Below are positions 47,590 to 59,874 of a stretch of 64,000 nt of DNA, in pieces. A program made the translations under genes and the position numbers. Every line of letters begins with the position of its first letter. Positions within the stretch are counted from its first letter, which is position 1. This stretch comes from Megalonaias nervosa (lineage: Eukaryota; Mollusca; Bivalvia; Unionida; Unionidae), in the NCBI GenBank assembly GCA_016617855.1, contig JAECUM010001757.1, positions 82,662 to 146,661 on the forward strand, written 5' to 3'. The notes beneath the pieces were generated by a model. It saw only the letters and a list, made by a program, of their open reading frames with translations. It did not search any database and was not told where the DNA came from.

Positions 47590-48740
47590 CAGCATATGTT
47601 ATGAAAACAATGGTTTCAAGATTTCTTTATTTCTTGTATCTTCATCCTTATATCATGGCCAATTACCATCATTGGTACAAAACTGAAATGCCTGAATGCT
47701 TTCTGTCAAATCTGGTTAAACTCAGTTGATTGATTTTTTTGTGACAAAGTCATTTAATAACTTTTCTATTTTTATAATGGATTTGAATCATCTGTACGGG
47801 TTTGAAATGCAGTTTACGTCACAAAAAAGGTTTGATAATTTTAGTTAAGAGCAGCCATATTGCATTATTATAGATTAGAATCTTTCATACATAACTGAAA
47901 GATCAGCATTCTGGAATGATTTATGGGGTAAATTTTGGTCAAATCCTGTTGAGTCAAAATTTAGTCAAATCCTGTTGAGTAGCAATTAAGAAGCTGTTAA
48001 AATGTTTTTTCTGTTTTTAGTAATGATGGTCATATTTAATGGTGAACCACCATCATTTATAGAAATTTCAAAAGCCATCATTTATAGAAATTTCCAAGGC
48101 CCATATGCCTTCATGCCAGGGTGCTTTATGCCAAATTCGGTCAAATTCTGTTGTGAGGTATTTGAAAATATGTTATTTCAAGATATTTCTATTTTTAGTA
48201 ATGGTGGCAATCTCTGATGGCAGATCATCATCTGTATAAAACTGCATCCATGCCATGGAGATTTCTATTGATTATAGTCAAATTCTGGGAAGCAGTGTCT
48301 AAGAAGTCATTTCAAAGTTTTTATAATACTCAATAACAGTGTTGATATTTCATGGTGGATCAGCATCATTTGTACAAACCTGAAGGACCTTTATACCAGT
48401 GTGCTTTATTTTAAAATATGATTAACAGTAAATTCTTTTAAGAATTTTTCACAATACAAGATTTTCTTGCTTTATCAACAGTGGCCACATTTGATGGCAG
48501 ATTAGCGTAATTTGTAAAAGTTTGAAAGGTCTTCATTCTAGGATAATTTCTGTCAAATTTGGTTCAGTTTGAGTAATTTTATAAAAGAAGTAAATAACAG
48601 GTTATCTATTTCAGTAATGTTGCCTTATTTCATAATGGACTGGCATCATTTGTGTAAATTTTAAGAGCCATTATGCCAGGATGCTTTCTAACATATTTGG
48701 CTGAAATAATCAGTCCAGGTTTTTTTAATGAAAAGTTCAA
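47590..48740. repeat. Degenerate ~140-bp tandem repeat
   Basis: Landmarks of the type GCTTTCTGTCAAATTTGGTT occur near 47698, 48124, 48265, 48402, 48543 and 48680, most about 140 bp apart. Between them are shared motifs TTTCTATTTTTAGTAATGGT and GATCATCATTTGTA. The copies are strongly diverged. From memory, similar sequence is frequent in mollusc introns; I cannot verify this here. Confidence 0.75.
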
Positions 48741-48996
48741 AATAACAAATGTTGATGGACAACAGATGACCAACAAATGAACAACATATACCGGTATTGG
48801 ACATAAGACAATACCATACACTCACATGGTCATATTACCAAGAGAGTTACAAATTTACAAGTCATGACAAAACTGCAATAAAACTTACACAAAACATTTC
48901 TTGGACTAACAAACAAAGATTTACAAGTTACAAAAAAGTAATACAAGTCAAGGATAGCAAACTATGCCTCAAACCAAACAAAAATCATTAACTCAC

Positions 48997-49068
48997 AATT
49001 TCTGGAGTGATGAAAGAGAGGTGAATATACTGGAATCCAGTAATGAAAGAAAATTGTTGTCGAGGTAC
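48997..49068 (-). CDS. PKD1-like: PKD1-like exon: leucine-rich repeat
   Basis: A 72-bp, phase 2/2 exon with a TAATTTCAG acceptor and a GTGAGTTA donor. It encodes YLDNNFLSLLDSSIF followed by SSLQKL, one complete LRR. It starts with Y rather than D at the first repeat position, as does the next exon; the YL-x-x-N form is a normal LRR variant. Confidence 0.87.
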
Positions 49069-49621
49069 CTGAAATTATATATATAATGTAGTGTTAAAAA
49101 TGAACACAATGGCTTGCCATGACCAAAGAATCCCATTTGCACTTGGCATCAACTACACATGGGTCTGTGGGATATGAAATATTTATAATGAAATTAATTT
49201 AACTGCAATTAAATTTTCATATTTTATGCCACCATGTTTTTTTCAAGGAGTTTTTAAGGACTTCCAAATATTTTCAAAGACTTCCAAACATTTTCAGGGA
49301 GTATTTAATCCTATAAATATAGAACCCTCTCCATATGATATTTAGTTAAGTACCAGTGTTTTGTGTCATTTGATCCACCAAATTTTTTATTCCATTTATT
49401 TTTAAATTAGTTTTAGAAAATAAGTACATAACAAACACTCTGAACTTAAAAAGTAATTGATTTTATTCAGTTTTAATGTTATGTATTCAGTTCAGATAAA
49501 TTCAAGATATTTTTGGCACAATTCAATGATTACACAAGCATCACTCTTGTTTTGAGCACACTGCAATAGTTCAGCTAAAATTGACCTTTAAAGGAATTAA
49601 TTAATAGGTTAGCAGTGTGGA

Positions 49622-49623
<2 letters not shown>

Positions 49624-49662
<39 letters not shown>
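49624..49662. repeat. (CT)n microsatellite
   Basis: A run of about 19 CT units with one G interruption near its end. It lies in the intron between the LRR exons at 48997-49068 and 50356-50427. The rest of that intron holds nothing I recognise. Confidence 0.95.
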
Positions 49663-49664
<2 letters not shown>

Positions 49665-50355
49665 CCATGTGCTCTCAGCCTTACTTTTCAGCATTAATTT
49701 TTTACATGACGTCTTGTTACCGATTGGTTAATGTAATTTTAATAATCAAAGAGAATGAATGACTACTGCCATCATACTGCAATAATGAAAAAAGTATCAA
49801 ATGCACATATACTCTACAACATTTGAGGCCGTATTAGAAATGTTAAATTCTTCTTCTAAGAATATCAAATAGTCACTCAGCAAAGATCAAGCACAGTGAC
49901 TATGCAGTTTAAGTTGGCACTGGGATCAAGAGCAAAAATGACAGTCTATGGATCAAGCCCACACTGAGGTAATGGATAATTATTTTCTTCCCCAGCATGC
50001 CTTTCTGTGGTATAAATATCATATTGATCTGATAATTAACCCATGTCTGATAATAAGCCCACCCTTTGCTTTTTACAAGTTTATTTGACTGGTCCCCTGG
50101 AAGAAATACTGTATGCAATACAAGTGATGAATGCATAATAACACTTATTTGCTTAGTTCAAATGCATTTTTCTCTGGTATCAAGTCAAGCCACAACATAC
50201 AATTTGCTACAACAAGCACAAACAAAAACTTAATAGCTGAGATGGAAAATAATATGGCAGATGCTAAAGATATGTTTGTGTACAACTGATATACATAATT
50301 GTTCAGTTGTAATCAGTATTTATCTCGTCTGTTTATTCAAACTTGAAACACTTAC

Positions 50356-50427
50356 AGCACTTGTAAGTTTGATACAGCATTGAACAGGTTAATTGGTATA
50401 GTTGTCAACTTATTGTGACTCAGATCC
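50356..50427 (-). CDS. PKD1-like: PKD1-like exon: leucine-rich repeat
   Basis: A 72-bp, phase 2/2 exon with a TTTTCCAG acceptor and a GTAAGTG donor. It encodes DLSHNKLTTIPINLF followed by NLQVL, a textbook 24-residue extracellular LRR with all consensus leucines and the N in L-S-x-N-x-L. It is among the best-conserved repeats in the array and shows no sign of decay. Confidence 0.88.
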
Positions 50428-50832
50428 CTGGAAAAAAAAGAAGAAATTAATTAAAAAAACAGAACTTTATTCCAACAAACTCTTGTACCAACTTCAAAAT
50501 GAATAAACTGTGAAAGTGAGGTCAATACATAGTTTATATAGGCCAACAATAATTAGAATAATCTATCCATTTTGCCCTTCAGTTGAATGGTCATAAAGAC
50601 CACAACCACTCAACAAAACACACATCGGTATTTAGGAATTGCAGTATATGCATCCTGTATATGTGCATCCATGTGCAAGCAATTTAAAAAGGATTTTTAG
50701 CATGCACAATACATGCACACCATCATACCTGTTTTACTCAGATGGACTAAACCCAAGTAAACAAGTTAATGAATCATCAAATGGAGAGGTCATTCTTGTT
50801 GGACAAAAGCTATGTTGCAGGATTCTTTAAAA

Positions 50833-51093
50833 GATGGATAGATAGATAGATAGAAGGTTTGAGATATTAGTATTGTAACAAGAAAGGTACAGTAGGTTGA
50901 TATGCTACTTCTGGGCAATTAATAACATACTATATTTTCAAGATTATTTCACATTTGTTGAGTGCTTAAGTAATTTTGGAAGATTCACTAATGACAATTG
51001 TAATAAAAATCATTATTTGATGATATGATTTAATCATTATGAATGATAATAATAATAAAAATACTACTACTACTACTAATAATAATAATAATT
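50833..51093. repeat. GATA and TAC/TAA microsatellites
   Basis: (GATA)n at 50833-50854 and interrupted (AAT)/(TAC)/(TAA) runs at 51043-51093. They are separate simple repeats in the same intron. Confidence 0.9.
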
Positions 51094-51142
51094 TTGGTAA
51101 TCAAGTTCCTGGATTTAAGTCCAGTGTCCATAAAATGATAAT

Positions 51143-51557
51143 AGTTAACTGAATCAATAAACTGTGATCATAGTTGACAGCATATAAATTGTGATCATAG
51201 TTCACTGAGTATAAACTGTGATTATAGTTAACTGATTATAAATTGTGATCACAGTTCACCAAATTTATAAATTGTGATCATAGGTCACTGAGACAACAAA
51301 TTTTGATCATAGTTCACAATCTAAATTGTGATATAGTTCACTCAGGCAATAAACTGTGATCATAGTTCACTGAGGCAATAAACTGTGATCATAGTTCACT
51401 GAGGCAATAAACTGTGATCATAGTTCACTGAGGCAATAAACTGTGATCATAGTTCACTGAGGCAATAAACTGTGATCATAGTTCACAGAGTCTATAAATT
51501 GTGATCACAGTTCACTGAGGCAATAAATTGTGATCATAGTTCACAGAGTCTGTCAAT
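51143..51557. repeat. 29-bp minisatellite with TGATCA core
   Basis: About 14 copies of a 29-bp unit containing AAACTGTGATCATAGTTCAC and TGAGGCAAT. Five central copies are identical; the edges are diverged. Each unit has the palindrome TGATCA. Confidence 0.95.
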
Positions 51558-51644
51558 TTTGGATTGAAGCTACCATGAAATCCATGAACATTGGTACCCA
51601 ACAATAATAGTTAAATCAGTGTATTATTAGTATTATTATAATTA

Positions 51645-51822
51645 CAGTGGAACCTGTCTTGTAAGACCACCTCTTTTGCCAAAACATAATGGTCTCTCAT
51701 GACAGGTGGTCTCTCATAACAGGTCATAATACTATATAATCAATAAATCTGTACATGAAGAACCTGGTCTCTCAAGACAGGTGGTCTCTCATAGCAGTGG
51801 TCTCTCAAGACAGGTTTTACTG
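51645..51822. mobile_element. 178-bp pogo-type MITE
   Basis: Ends CAGTGGAACCTGTCTTG and the inverse of CAAGACAGGTTTTACTG are flanked by TA (51643, 51823). The interior has four GGTCTCTCA(T/A)(G/A)ACAGG-type motifs, also seen at the right end of the 690-2315 element (GGTCTCTCATAACAGG). So it is likely a deletion derivative of the same family. Confidence 0.8.
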
Positions 51823-52089
51823 TATTATTATTTAAACCTGTATTTCATCTGCATTGAGGAACTCTACCCATAATCAGCTATTTATGTAACAAGCAAAAGA
51901 AAGAAAAAACCTATCAAATATATTTTAAACAAGAAAATTCAGTGAATTTTCATCCCATGCCTACCATGGTGAGGTCATAAAAGTTCACAATCATGAAATC
52001 TTACTGTGGCCTTTAAGACAGAGCTGGAGAATTATTAGGCAGAAATCAAAAGTAACCACTGAATTGCCCTATCTTAAAAAGCATTAGAA

Positions 52090-52810
52090 TAAAACTGCAG
52101 TAAAGAGATTTTCAAATGAAACCTTCACATTGAAGATAAAACCTAGATTGTGATACATCAAATGCCATGAAAGTGTAAGTGTATATAGCCCATCCTTGTA
52201 CCTTAAACAGCTTATAAAAAACAAACCTTAAAGTATTGAGCTGTGACCTTGACCCTTGAGGACAAAACCTCAAACAAGCAATACAACAAATTTTCAAGTG
52301 AAAATATGTAAGTAAACCAAGTCTGATCCCTTTATCTGAAACAGCTGTTAAATTAAACAGCAGAAGGGCAAATGTGACAGACAACTATTGACCTGTGACT
52401 TTGACCTTGAAGATAGAAACCCCAAAACTTTTTAATGATGATGCATTCCAAATTTATCTCAAATAGCTCTAATCTCAAAAAGTGGAAAGGAAAGTGTGAT
52501 GGAAAATTCAACATGTCACCATGACATTGACCAAGACAATATGATCCCAATGTGGTACACAATACACTTGCTAATGATGACATGATTACAGCAAGCTGCA
52601 TTGATTAATCTCGAAAAGTGTAATGAGTGACAAGGTGAAAAGGAAAACATAAAATATTAAGGCATGACCTTGACCTTGAGGATAGGACCCATAATATGGT
52701 ATGTGACTTGCTCCTAGTGATGACATACAAGCATGACCCTAACCACAAACAGCTTTAAAGTTACAGAGCAAAAGGTGTAATGTGAAAGACAAAATGTAAT
52801 GGAAAGATAA
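52090..52810. repeat. Degenerate ~140-bp repeat with TGACCTTGA motifs
   Basis: Four to five diverged units, each with a TGACCTTGACC-like core (52244, 52396, 52522, 52665), followed by GAGGATAGAACCC-type sequence and AAACAGCT. TGACCTTGA is the complement of TCAAGGTCA, the binding-site form of ERR/SF-1 type nuclear receptors. That is a motif match only. Confidence 0.7.
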
Positions 52811-52905
52811 ATGGAAGCACAAAAACTATATTCCCCACTTTTCTCTGAAAAGATAGGGGCAAAAAAATTAAATTCAATTTAGAAAAATTTTAGTGTGCTA
52901 CTTAC

Positions 52906-52977
52906 AAAGTCGTTGCAGAGGATAAGGAGCTAAAGGCATCTGTAGTGATACTGCTGATTTGATTCTGGCTAAGATCA
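52906..52977 (-). CDS. PKD1-like: PKD1-like exon: leucine-rich repeat
   Basis: A 72-bp exon encoding exactly one 24-residue LRR (DLSQNQISSITTDAF, then SSL). The acceptor is CTTTACAG and the donor GTAAGTAG; both borders are phase 2. Exons of one repeat each are common in LRR receptor genes and allow repeats to be gained, lost or skipped without a frame change. It is followed in the mRNA by the LRR exon at 50356-50427. Confidence 0.85.
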
Positions 52978-53992
52978 CTGTAAAGGAAATGAACATTTTT
53001 CACTTTAGCAGCAAAAAAAACCATCTGTCAATCTTTTTGTTCAAGATAAGATAAGATATTTTAAAATCTCTATTTAAAATCAGAACAATTAACAGTCAAT
53101 GATGATTTAACTTGCATGTTGTACAAAGGAACACAGTGTGTTTTAGTCTTTGATTACTAATATACAGTGACGATCATGTCTTAGTTCCTGGGTTACTCTT
53201 ATAAGGTAAAAAAAGAAAGTGTTACCAAATATTGAAAGTAGAAATCTAGGAAAGTGATTGTAATTTTTACCTTACACTTACTACTTAAAAAATGCTTGCT
53301 GTTGAAGTTAAAAACTGTCCAATACTAATGAAGAAAGATGTTCACAGCAAGACATTTAATTATAGAGAAAAAAATGTTTCCTCGCAAAACTTTATATAAG
53401 ATGTATTTATAGTGGCTATATTAAATTTTCACTCAAAAACAATAGAAAACTAAACACAAGTATGGATGGATGATGGACGAAAAATTCCAGTACAAGTAAT
53501 ACTTTAAAAAGGGGGTGGGGTTTATGTAGAAAACCTAAGGTATTACAAATTTAAGCTGAAAAGGTCTGAGATAGCATGCAATGCAGAGGAGAGAAAAGAG
53601 AATTATTATCATGATATATGGATCCATGGTCCAAACAATGAATATTTACAACACTGTGTTTTGATTACCTGTACAAAACAGATCTTTATGTTTTAAAAAA
53701 ATATAAAGTTACCTATTCAAAGAGCCATTCTCTCATGAGCTTTACAGTTGATAATGACATTTAATTTGACTACTGGACTGAAATGAATTAAACAAGAGGC
53801 ACAGATAGACCTAAAATTGCTAACCTGTTTTATGTAGTAATGCAAAAACGAAACTTGTGTCAACCATTCCCCAAATTTTATATCATGTTGATTTTACATA
53901 AGTTACTATATTCCGATATAAATTCTTTCAAAAACTGAAGGCATAATTAACATGCACTTGCTCATCATCAGTCACCAAAATAGCAGATGCAA

Positions 53993-54177
53993 GATCACCT
54001 CATTAATATGTGCCACCTCATTTTAATATCAATCACCTCATTAATGTGTCACCTCATTAATGTGTGCCACCTCGTTAATGTGTCACCTCATTAATGTGTG
54101 CCACCTCATTAATATGTCACCTCATTTAATATTAAGTGACCTCATTAATGTGTCACATCATTAATGTGTGCCACCTC
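53993..54177. repeat. Short ACCTCATTAATGTGT tandem repeat
   Basis: About ten units of 16-18 bp alternating CACCTCATTAATGTGT and GCCACCTCATTAATGTGT, with one larger interruption near 54120. Confidence 0.9.
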
Positions 54178-54970
54178 AATATGTTTTAGTCTTACTCATT
54201 ATCAAACTGTAGAGAAATTAACACATGCAACTAGAGTATTGAAGGAACTTTTAGCCTGTAATTTGTTAATAGATATTTGTATTTTGTTTTAACAGTAAAT
54301 GACATAGTCATCCTAGAGAAAGCATTTTCAGACTGCTATAAATTGCAACTAGATACTCATTACAATTTGTGTAACCATTATTCAAATGTATTCCCTAAAA
54401 ACTTCAAAGCTTTTGGAATGTATTTTTTTAAAGGGCCTACATGCATTTCTTTACTATCATTTAAGAACATAAAGAAAGCCAATGTGTGTCCAAATTATTA
54501 AAAATTGAAAATCCTCACTACCTTTATTATAAACATCTCTCCAAAACTATATGCATCTAAAATGAACATGGTTCTATTTGCTCTATTACTGTATTAACTA
54601 CATCTATAAAAATCAATGTTTGCTGTCATATGCAAGACAGATCTCTCTGGATCTCAGAAAATCACCTGAAAATATTGTTAAAAATCAATACAGGGTTTAG
54701 TCTAATTATGTCTTAATTGAATTTCTACATCTAAGAAGGGTGAATCTATGGATTATAATTGCAAACACTACTATATTTTTATACAATAAAGTAAAAGAAT
54801 CCAAAAAAGTATTAAACACTTTTCATAACTAATAAATTATTGTGCAATCTATTTCAATTAGGACTCTGGCTATATGATTCACAGGCAAAAAATCCCACAG
54901 GAGTTGAGTTTTTTTTAAATCTAAAGAATATCTCATGGCTGAACTACTGCCATTTGATGAAGTACATGTA

Positions 54971-55165
54971 CACTGAAACCTCTCTCTGAAGGACACTGAA
55001 GGGACCACACAAGGTGTCCTTGTTGACAGGTGTGCTTTATGGACAAATGTTTATGTACAAATGTCCTGTATCTAATGTTCTTTGAAATTCAGAAAGGCAT
55101 CAAAATAGCCCTTTTTATGTAGGTGTCCTTTTATATTCATGTGTCTGATAAGGCAGGTTTCACTG
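54971..55165. mobile_element. 195-bp pogo-type MITE
   Basis: TA, then CACTGAAACCTCTCTCTGAA at the left; the inverse CAGTGAAACCTGCCTTATCA, then TA, at the right. GGACAC and GTGTCC motifs inside resemble Tigger subterminal repeats. A further unpaired end, whose inverse is CAGTGGAGCCTCATTAATTC, lies just right at about 55172-55250, probably a truncated neighbour. Confidence 0.7.
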
Positions 55166-56019
55166 TAAATCATCAGTTATCCAAACTCTGTCATCGGGAT
55201 CTCTTTTAAGTCCAAATAACAGTTTGGGGAATTAATGAGGCTCCACTGTACTCAAGTCCTTACCTTGGTAAAAATTTCAAGATATATTTTGAGATTTTGA
55301 TATATTGTGACAATGGTAAATACAAATGCCAAGTTAACTTTACAACTTTGTGCACTATGAAAGAAATGGCCATGACCAGTAGGTTAGTCTACATGTATTC
55401 AGTGTCCAAATGGGCTGCACTTGTAACTGATTCACAAGTGGTACACAAGAAGTGCACTTTGCATGGCTTAATTTAGACAAGACTGGGTGTAAGAGAAGCA
55501 TTCTGAATATGCCAGGAAAAAAAAGAGGCAGCATGGGGGTATAATGTATCTGGAAAAAGAGCAGTTTTTAAGAAATTAGCAATATTTTGTCTCATGTGTA
55601 CCACCTGTGAATCATGAGACACACTTTCGATCTGACTCAAGTCTTAAAAGGACTGGAAGTAAAAACCACCAACAAAAGTTATTCTCCAAATCAGGGAGAT
55701 GAGCAAATGGAAAATTGGACATATTTTGTTCATGATAATCTGAATTCAATGTTACCAGAGTCAGAAAAAATAGTAATTCAAGAAGCCTTTTCTAACCAAA
55801 CTATTATTACTACATGAGATGAGATAATATATGTATAAATCAATATTAAAAAAGAGATTGTTAAGTGTCTCTATCAATACTATCATCACCTTTTACTCTT
55901 GATGTAATCAAACTTTTCTTACCTATTGGTTTACAGCAACAAATAACAACATATTTTGCACAAGTAAAAATGCTGACTTCATCTAGAATGCTAACTGTTC
56001 ACCTTTAATTTAAGCATAA

Positions 56020-56263
56020 ACTTACAATGTTAACTGTACACTAATAGTGTTAACTGTACATCTACAATGTTAATGTACACTTTCAATGTTAACTGTACAT
56101 CTACAATATCAACTGTTTATCTATAATATTAACTGTACACACATCATTTTGACAGTACATTGTTAAATATATATCTACAGTGTTAACTGTATCTACAATG
56201 TTAAATGTACATCTACAATGTTAATGTACACTTACAATGTTAGCTGTACACTGACAATGTTAA
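56020..56263. repeat. ~20-bp minisatellite (TGTTAACTGTACATCTACAA type)
   Basis: About a dozen imperfect units of TGTTAACTGTACATCTACAA, with unit lengths varying from about 17 to 22 bp. Confidence 0.85.
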
Positions 56264-56566
56264 ATGATGGATAACTCAACTTTGACAATGTGGCTTCTAA
56301 AGGCTTTCATCATCAACTAAGATTTAATTCTAAAACTCATCACCACCCCCTACACACATACACACAAAAAGGATTTCATTTATCAAAAGTGAGACCTTAA
56401 CTCTAAGCTCTACCTCATCCAATGCCTAAAAAATCTGTTGCAGAGATGTATAATTGATATAAAAAATACTGCTTAAAAATGGAAAACGTCGACTGCTCTG
56501 GCACCATGTATGCTTATAACAATCCAATCATTTTGAAAAATATCATGCTTAATGATACATATGAAA

Positions 56567-57190
56567 TATTTAATGTTCTTCTTAGTATTTCTACTGATGT
56601 GATGTTCTTCTCAGTATTTCTACTGATGCAATGTTCTTCTCAGTATTTCTACTGATGCAATGTTCTTCTCAGTATTTCTACTTATGTTCTTCTCAGTATT
56701 TCTAATGATGTAATGTTCTTCTCAGTGTTTCTAGTGTTCTCAGTATTTCTATTGATGTGATGTTCTTCTTAGTATTTCTACTGATGTAATATTCTTCTCA
56801 GTATTTCTACTTATGTTCTTCTCAGTATTTCTAATGATGTAATGTTCTTCTCAGTGTTTCTAGTGTTCTCAGTATTTCTATTGATGTGATGTTCTTCTTA
56901 GTATTTCTACTGATGTAATATTCTTCTCAGTATTTCTACTTATGTTCTTCTCAGTATTTCTAATGATGTAATGTTCTTCTCAGTGTTTCTAGTGTTCTCA
57001 GTATTTCTATTGATGTGATGTTCTTCTCAGTATTTCTATTGATGTGATGTTCTTCTTAGTATTTCTACTGATGTAATGTTCTTCTCAGTATTTCTATTGA
57101 TGTGATGTTCTTCCCAGTATTTCTGCTGATGTTATATACGCTTCTAAGCATTTTTAATTACTGGTGTGATGTTTTTCACAGTGTTTCTAT
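56567..57190. repeat. ~28-bp minisatellite with a 129-bp higher-order unit
   Basis: The base unit is TGTTCTTCTCAGTATTTCTA plus CTGATG(T/C)(G/A)A. A 129-bp block, marked by CTTATGTTCTTCTCAGTATT, repeats at about 56681, 56810 and 56939, each with the same internal variants (TTCTAGTGTTCTCAG). So this array also evolved by block duplication. Confidence 0.92.
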
Positions 57191-57366
57191 TGATGTTATA
57201 TGGCTGGTTCCCATCACAATTCATTCACATACTGGGAGGAACATAAAATTGTCATAGCAATGTGGACCCCAATTATCTTTTTAAGTTTTTGAGTGTTTAG
57301 AATTTTTCAAGTTGGTAGATATGAGTCTCTGCTACATCGGAAGAAAGTAAGCCATTTGAGTTATAC

Positions 57367-57429
57367 CACACAGCTGAAAGACCAATGTTTGAGTTATCAA
57401 TCAGAGTTTTGCTGTAATTTAGGACATCC
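57367..57429 (-). pseudogene. Possible decayed or shortened LRR exon
   Basis: After a TTTTCAAG acceptor comes an LRR-like reading frame (DVLNYSKTLIDNSN, then GLSAV) in the phase expected for this gene. At the position where the other LRR exons end (72 bp) there is no GT donor. The only usable donor, GTATAAC, gives a 63-bp exon, which keeps the frame but lacks three residues of the repeat. The consensus leucines and asparagine are partly lost. It is either a decaying LRR exon or a weak, possibly skipped exon; the flanking exons join in frame without it. Chance similarity cannot be excluded. Confidence 0.3.
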
Positions 57430-57781
57430 CTTGAAAAGTAAAAAGAAGAATTAACTGAACATCATTCAGTTATTCTCAAGCCTTTTAAACTGTCTGTATT
57501 TCAACACTGTGATAATGGTTAGGAAGACAATTTCATCTAAGATAATATAAAGAGGAAAAAAGTCAAAATATAAAAAGGAAATTTGATAATATTTAGTTTG
57601 AATTATTTCATTATAATGTGCAAAGTACTTATCAGATTTAATCTAGATGCATCAGGCTATATTAATTATACACAAATAAGGCTTTGTGCATTAACAAATT
57701 ATTTTATCATTTAAATTAGTACAGCAGTGCTGCAACAGAACAGAAATGATAATATGTGACAGTGAATTAAGAAACAAAGGA

Positions 57782-57904
57782 ATAATTATTTCTTCCTTAG
57801 ATCATCCAAATCTTTCCACCACATAATTATTTCTTCCTTAGATCATCCAAATCTTTCCACCACATAATTATTTCTTCCTTAGATCATCAAAATCTTTCCA
57901 CCAC
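57782..57904. repeat. 41-bp tandem repeat, three copies
   Basis: ATAATTATTTCTTCCTTAGA, followed by TCATCCAAATCTTTCCACCAC, at 57782, 57823 and 57864. The copies are almost identical. Confidence 0.95.
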
Positions 57905-59364
57905 ATTCAACATAATACATATGCTTCAGTAACTGTACAAACACACACCTCCTTAGTCAAACCTCAAAATATATCCATTAGGAACATGTGTCATCATCGT
58001 GGCTTGGAATGTGAAAGAGACGCTGCTGCCAAAACGTGCCCAGAAAATCATACTTTTTTAAAACTCACAACCATAGATCAATGATAGCTTCTTACACTTT
58101 AATTTTAAAGGTTAAATCAATCTCAAAATGAGATAATCAACCAGCACATTATGAATGCAGAACATAGTCAAAGGGAGTTAACTCTTCTAGTATGTATACA
58201 TAATGAGAACACTTTTTTGATGTCATCTATGTAAACTTATTTTATTTACTGAAGAACATTTTTTCAAGAGCACAGCACATGTATTATGTTGAATATGGTA
58301 TACTACTTATATAAATTTCATAATATTCCAAAGGAATGAGCAACTTATTGAGAGACAATGGCTTGTAATAGAGGTTAATGATTAAAATACTTGTAGATGA
58401 AATTGTAATGCAGTGCACATGAAAGAAAGAAATGAAATGATTAAAAAATTTATACTTATGAATGACATACTGTAACCATTTCAGTTTTACTGCCTTAGCC
58501 TGTCTTCAAGATCACTATGGATGGCAAAAATATGTGGTATTTTTGCTGAAATAATTTCTGTGAAACTATTTCTGCTAAATGTATCATCACCAATATTATC
58601 ATATGCATTATGAGACATACACAGACCTAATGCAATATCTTTTGTGATACATATTCTATTTCAATTCAGTATTACCTAAGTATTAATTATTTTTTACAGT
58701 TAAATGAAGGCCAAATGTATTTAATTAAATAATTAATTATCAAAACTAGCCATACTATTACAAAATCTATAACTGATACAATGAAAGTGAAGCTAGACCA
58801 GACCTTCAATATTCTTACAATCCTAGCCAATTTCTAAACATCCTTAAATGTATAACATTATTTAAATATATCAAGTTCTCAGTCTGCATTGTGTATATCA
58901 TAATAAGGGGCTAGAGTGTGGGGGACATGACATATTACCTCATGACAAAAATATTGATATACCTGATAAATACTGCTGCACCATTTCATCATGGCATCAT
59001 TATTTTCTGTATTTAAGAAAAAATATCTTTTAACAGTACTCTAGACCTCCAACGATTTGGGACAAGGTGTTTTTCTGAGTTAGCTGTTTGTGGAAAATTC
59101 TAATATCAACTCAGCTGCTTTGAAAATATAGTCAATTTCAATATACTTTGCAGTATAATATAAAATGATTTTAACTTTCCTTCCGGATGTCGCATCCAAA
59201 TTGTAATGTTATCCTTAATACAAAGATTGACATTGAATGAATAACACAAGTGAAATTTTCAAAATAATAAGGTGGCAATTCAATGAGCAATCTCTTTATC
59301 TCTAATTCCAGAACCTTAGAAGGTGAAATGGTGTCTACTTTAATCCTGTACACATGTAGAGTTA
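57905..59364. other. Intron sequence, nothing recognised
   Basis: AT-rich intron. A 24-bp segment near 58952-58976 has an AG before and GT after it but does not look like an LRR. Nothing else. Confidence 0.5.
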
Positions 59365-59655
59365 GGAAGTCATATTGCTATGATGTCATATTGCTATGCT
59401 GTCATATTGCTATGATGCCATATTGCTATGCTGTCATATTGCTAAGATATCATATTTCTATGATGTCATATTGCATTGATGCCATATTGCTATGCTGTCC
59501 TATTGCTATGATGCCATATTGCTATGCTGTCATATTGCTAAGATATCATATTTCTATGATGTCATATTGCATTGATGCCATATTGCTACGATGCCATATT
59601 GCTATGCTGTCCTATTGCTATGATGCCATATTGCTATGCTGTCATATTGCTATGA
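59365..59655. repeat. 15-bp minisatellite (CATATTGCTATGATG type)
   Basis: About 19 copies of CATATTGCTATG(A/C)TG with variants GATATCATATTTCTA and GATGCCATATTGCAT. A multi-unit block carrying these variants appears twice. The 126-codon open frame across it (rich in CYDVILLCCHIAMMP) is a consequence of the 15-bp unit. Confidence 0.93.
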
Positions 59656-59820
59656 TATGCTAGACTACGTGTTGTAATACGTGATTTACTATTTTAAGTC
59701 CTACACGCGTTTATGTCTGTCTGTTATTTCCTTTATGTGCATGTTGTATCCTATGTTGTATGATTTAGTTTGAGTTGTTATATTTACTATTTATATTATA
59801 TGTTAATCCAACCTAAACAA

Positions 59821-59837
59821 AATTATTATTATCATTA

Positions 59838-59873
<36 letters not shown>
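59821..59873. repeat. (TTA)n microsatellite
   Basis: TTA units with one ATC and one TTG interruption at the left. Confidence 0.95.

Positions 59874-59874
<1 letters not shown>

Noticed and set aside
54277..54501. 74-codon plus-strand open frame
   Set aside because: No motif, AT-rich composition like the surrounding intron, and no splice-bounded continuation.
58952..58976. 24-bp mini-exon with AG/GT borders in the right phase
   Set aside because: The encoded residues do not resemble an LRR, and such borders occur by chance in AT-rich introns.
59283..59663. 126-codon plus-strand frame rich in cysteine and isoleucine
   Set aside because: The frame arises from a 15-bp repeat unit, which cannot shift frame; not a membrane protein gene.
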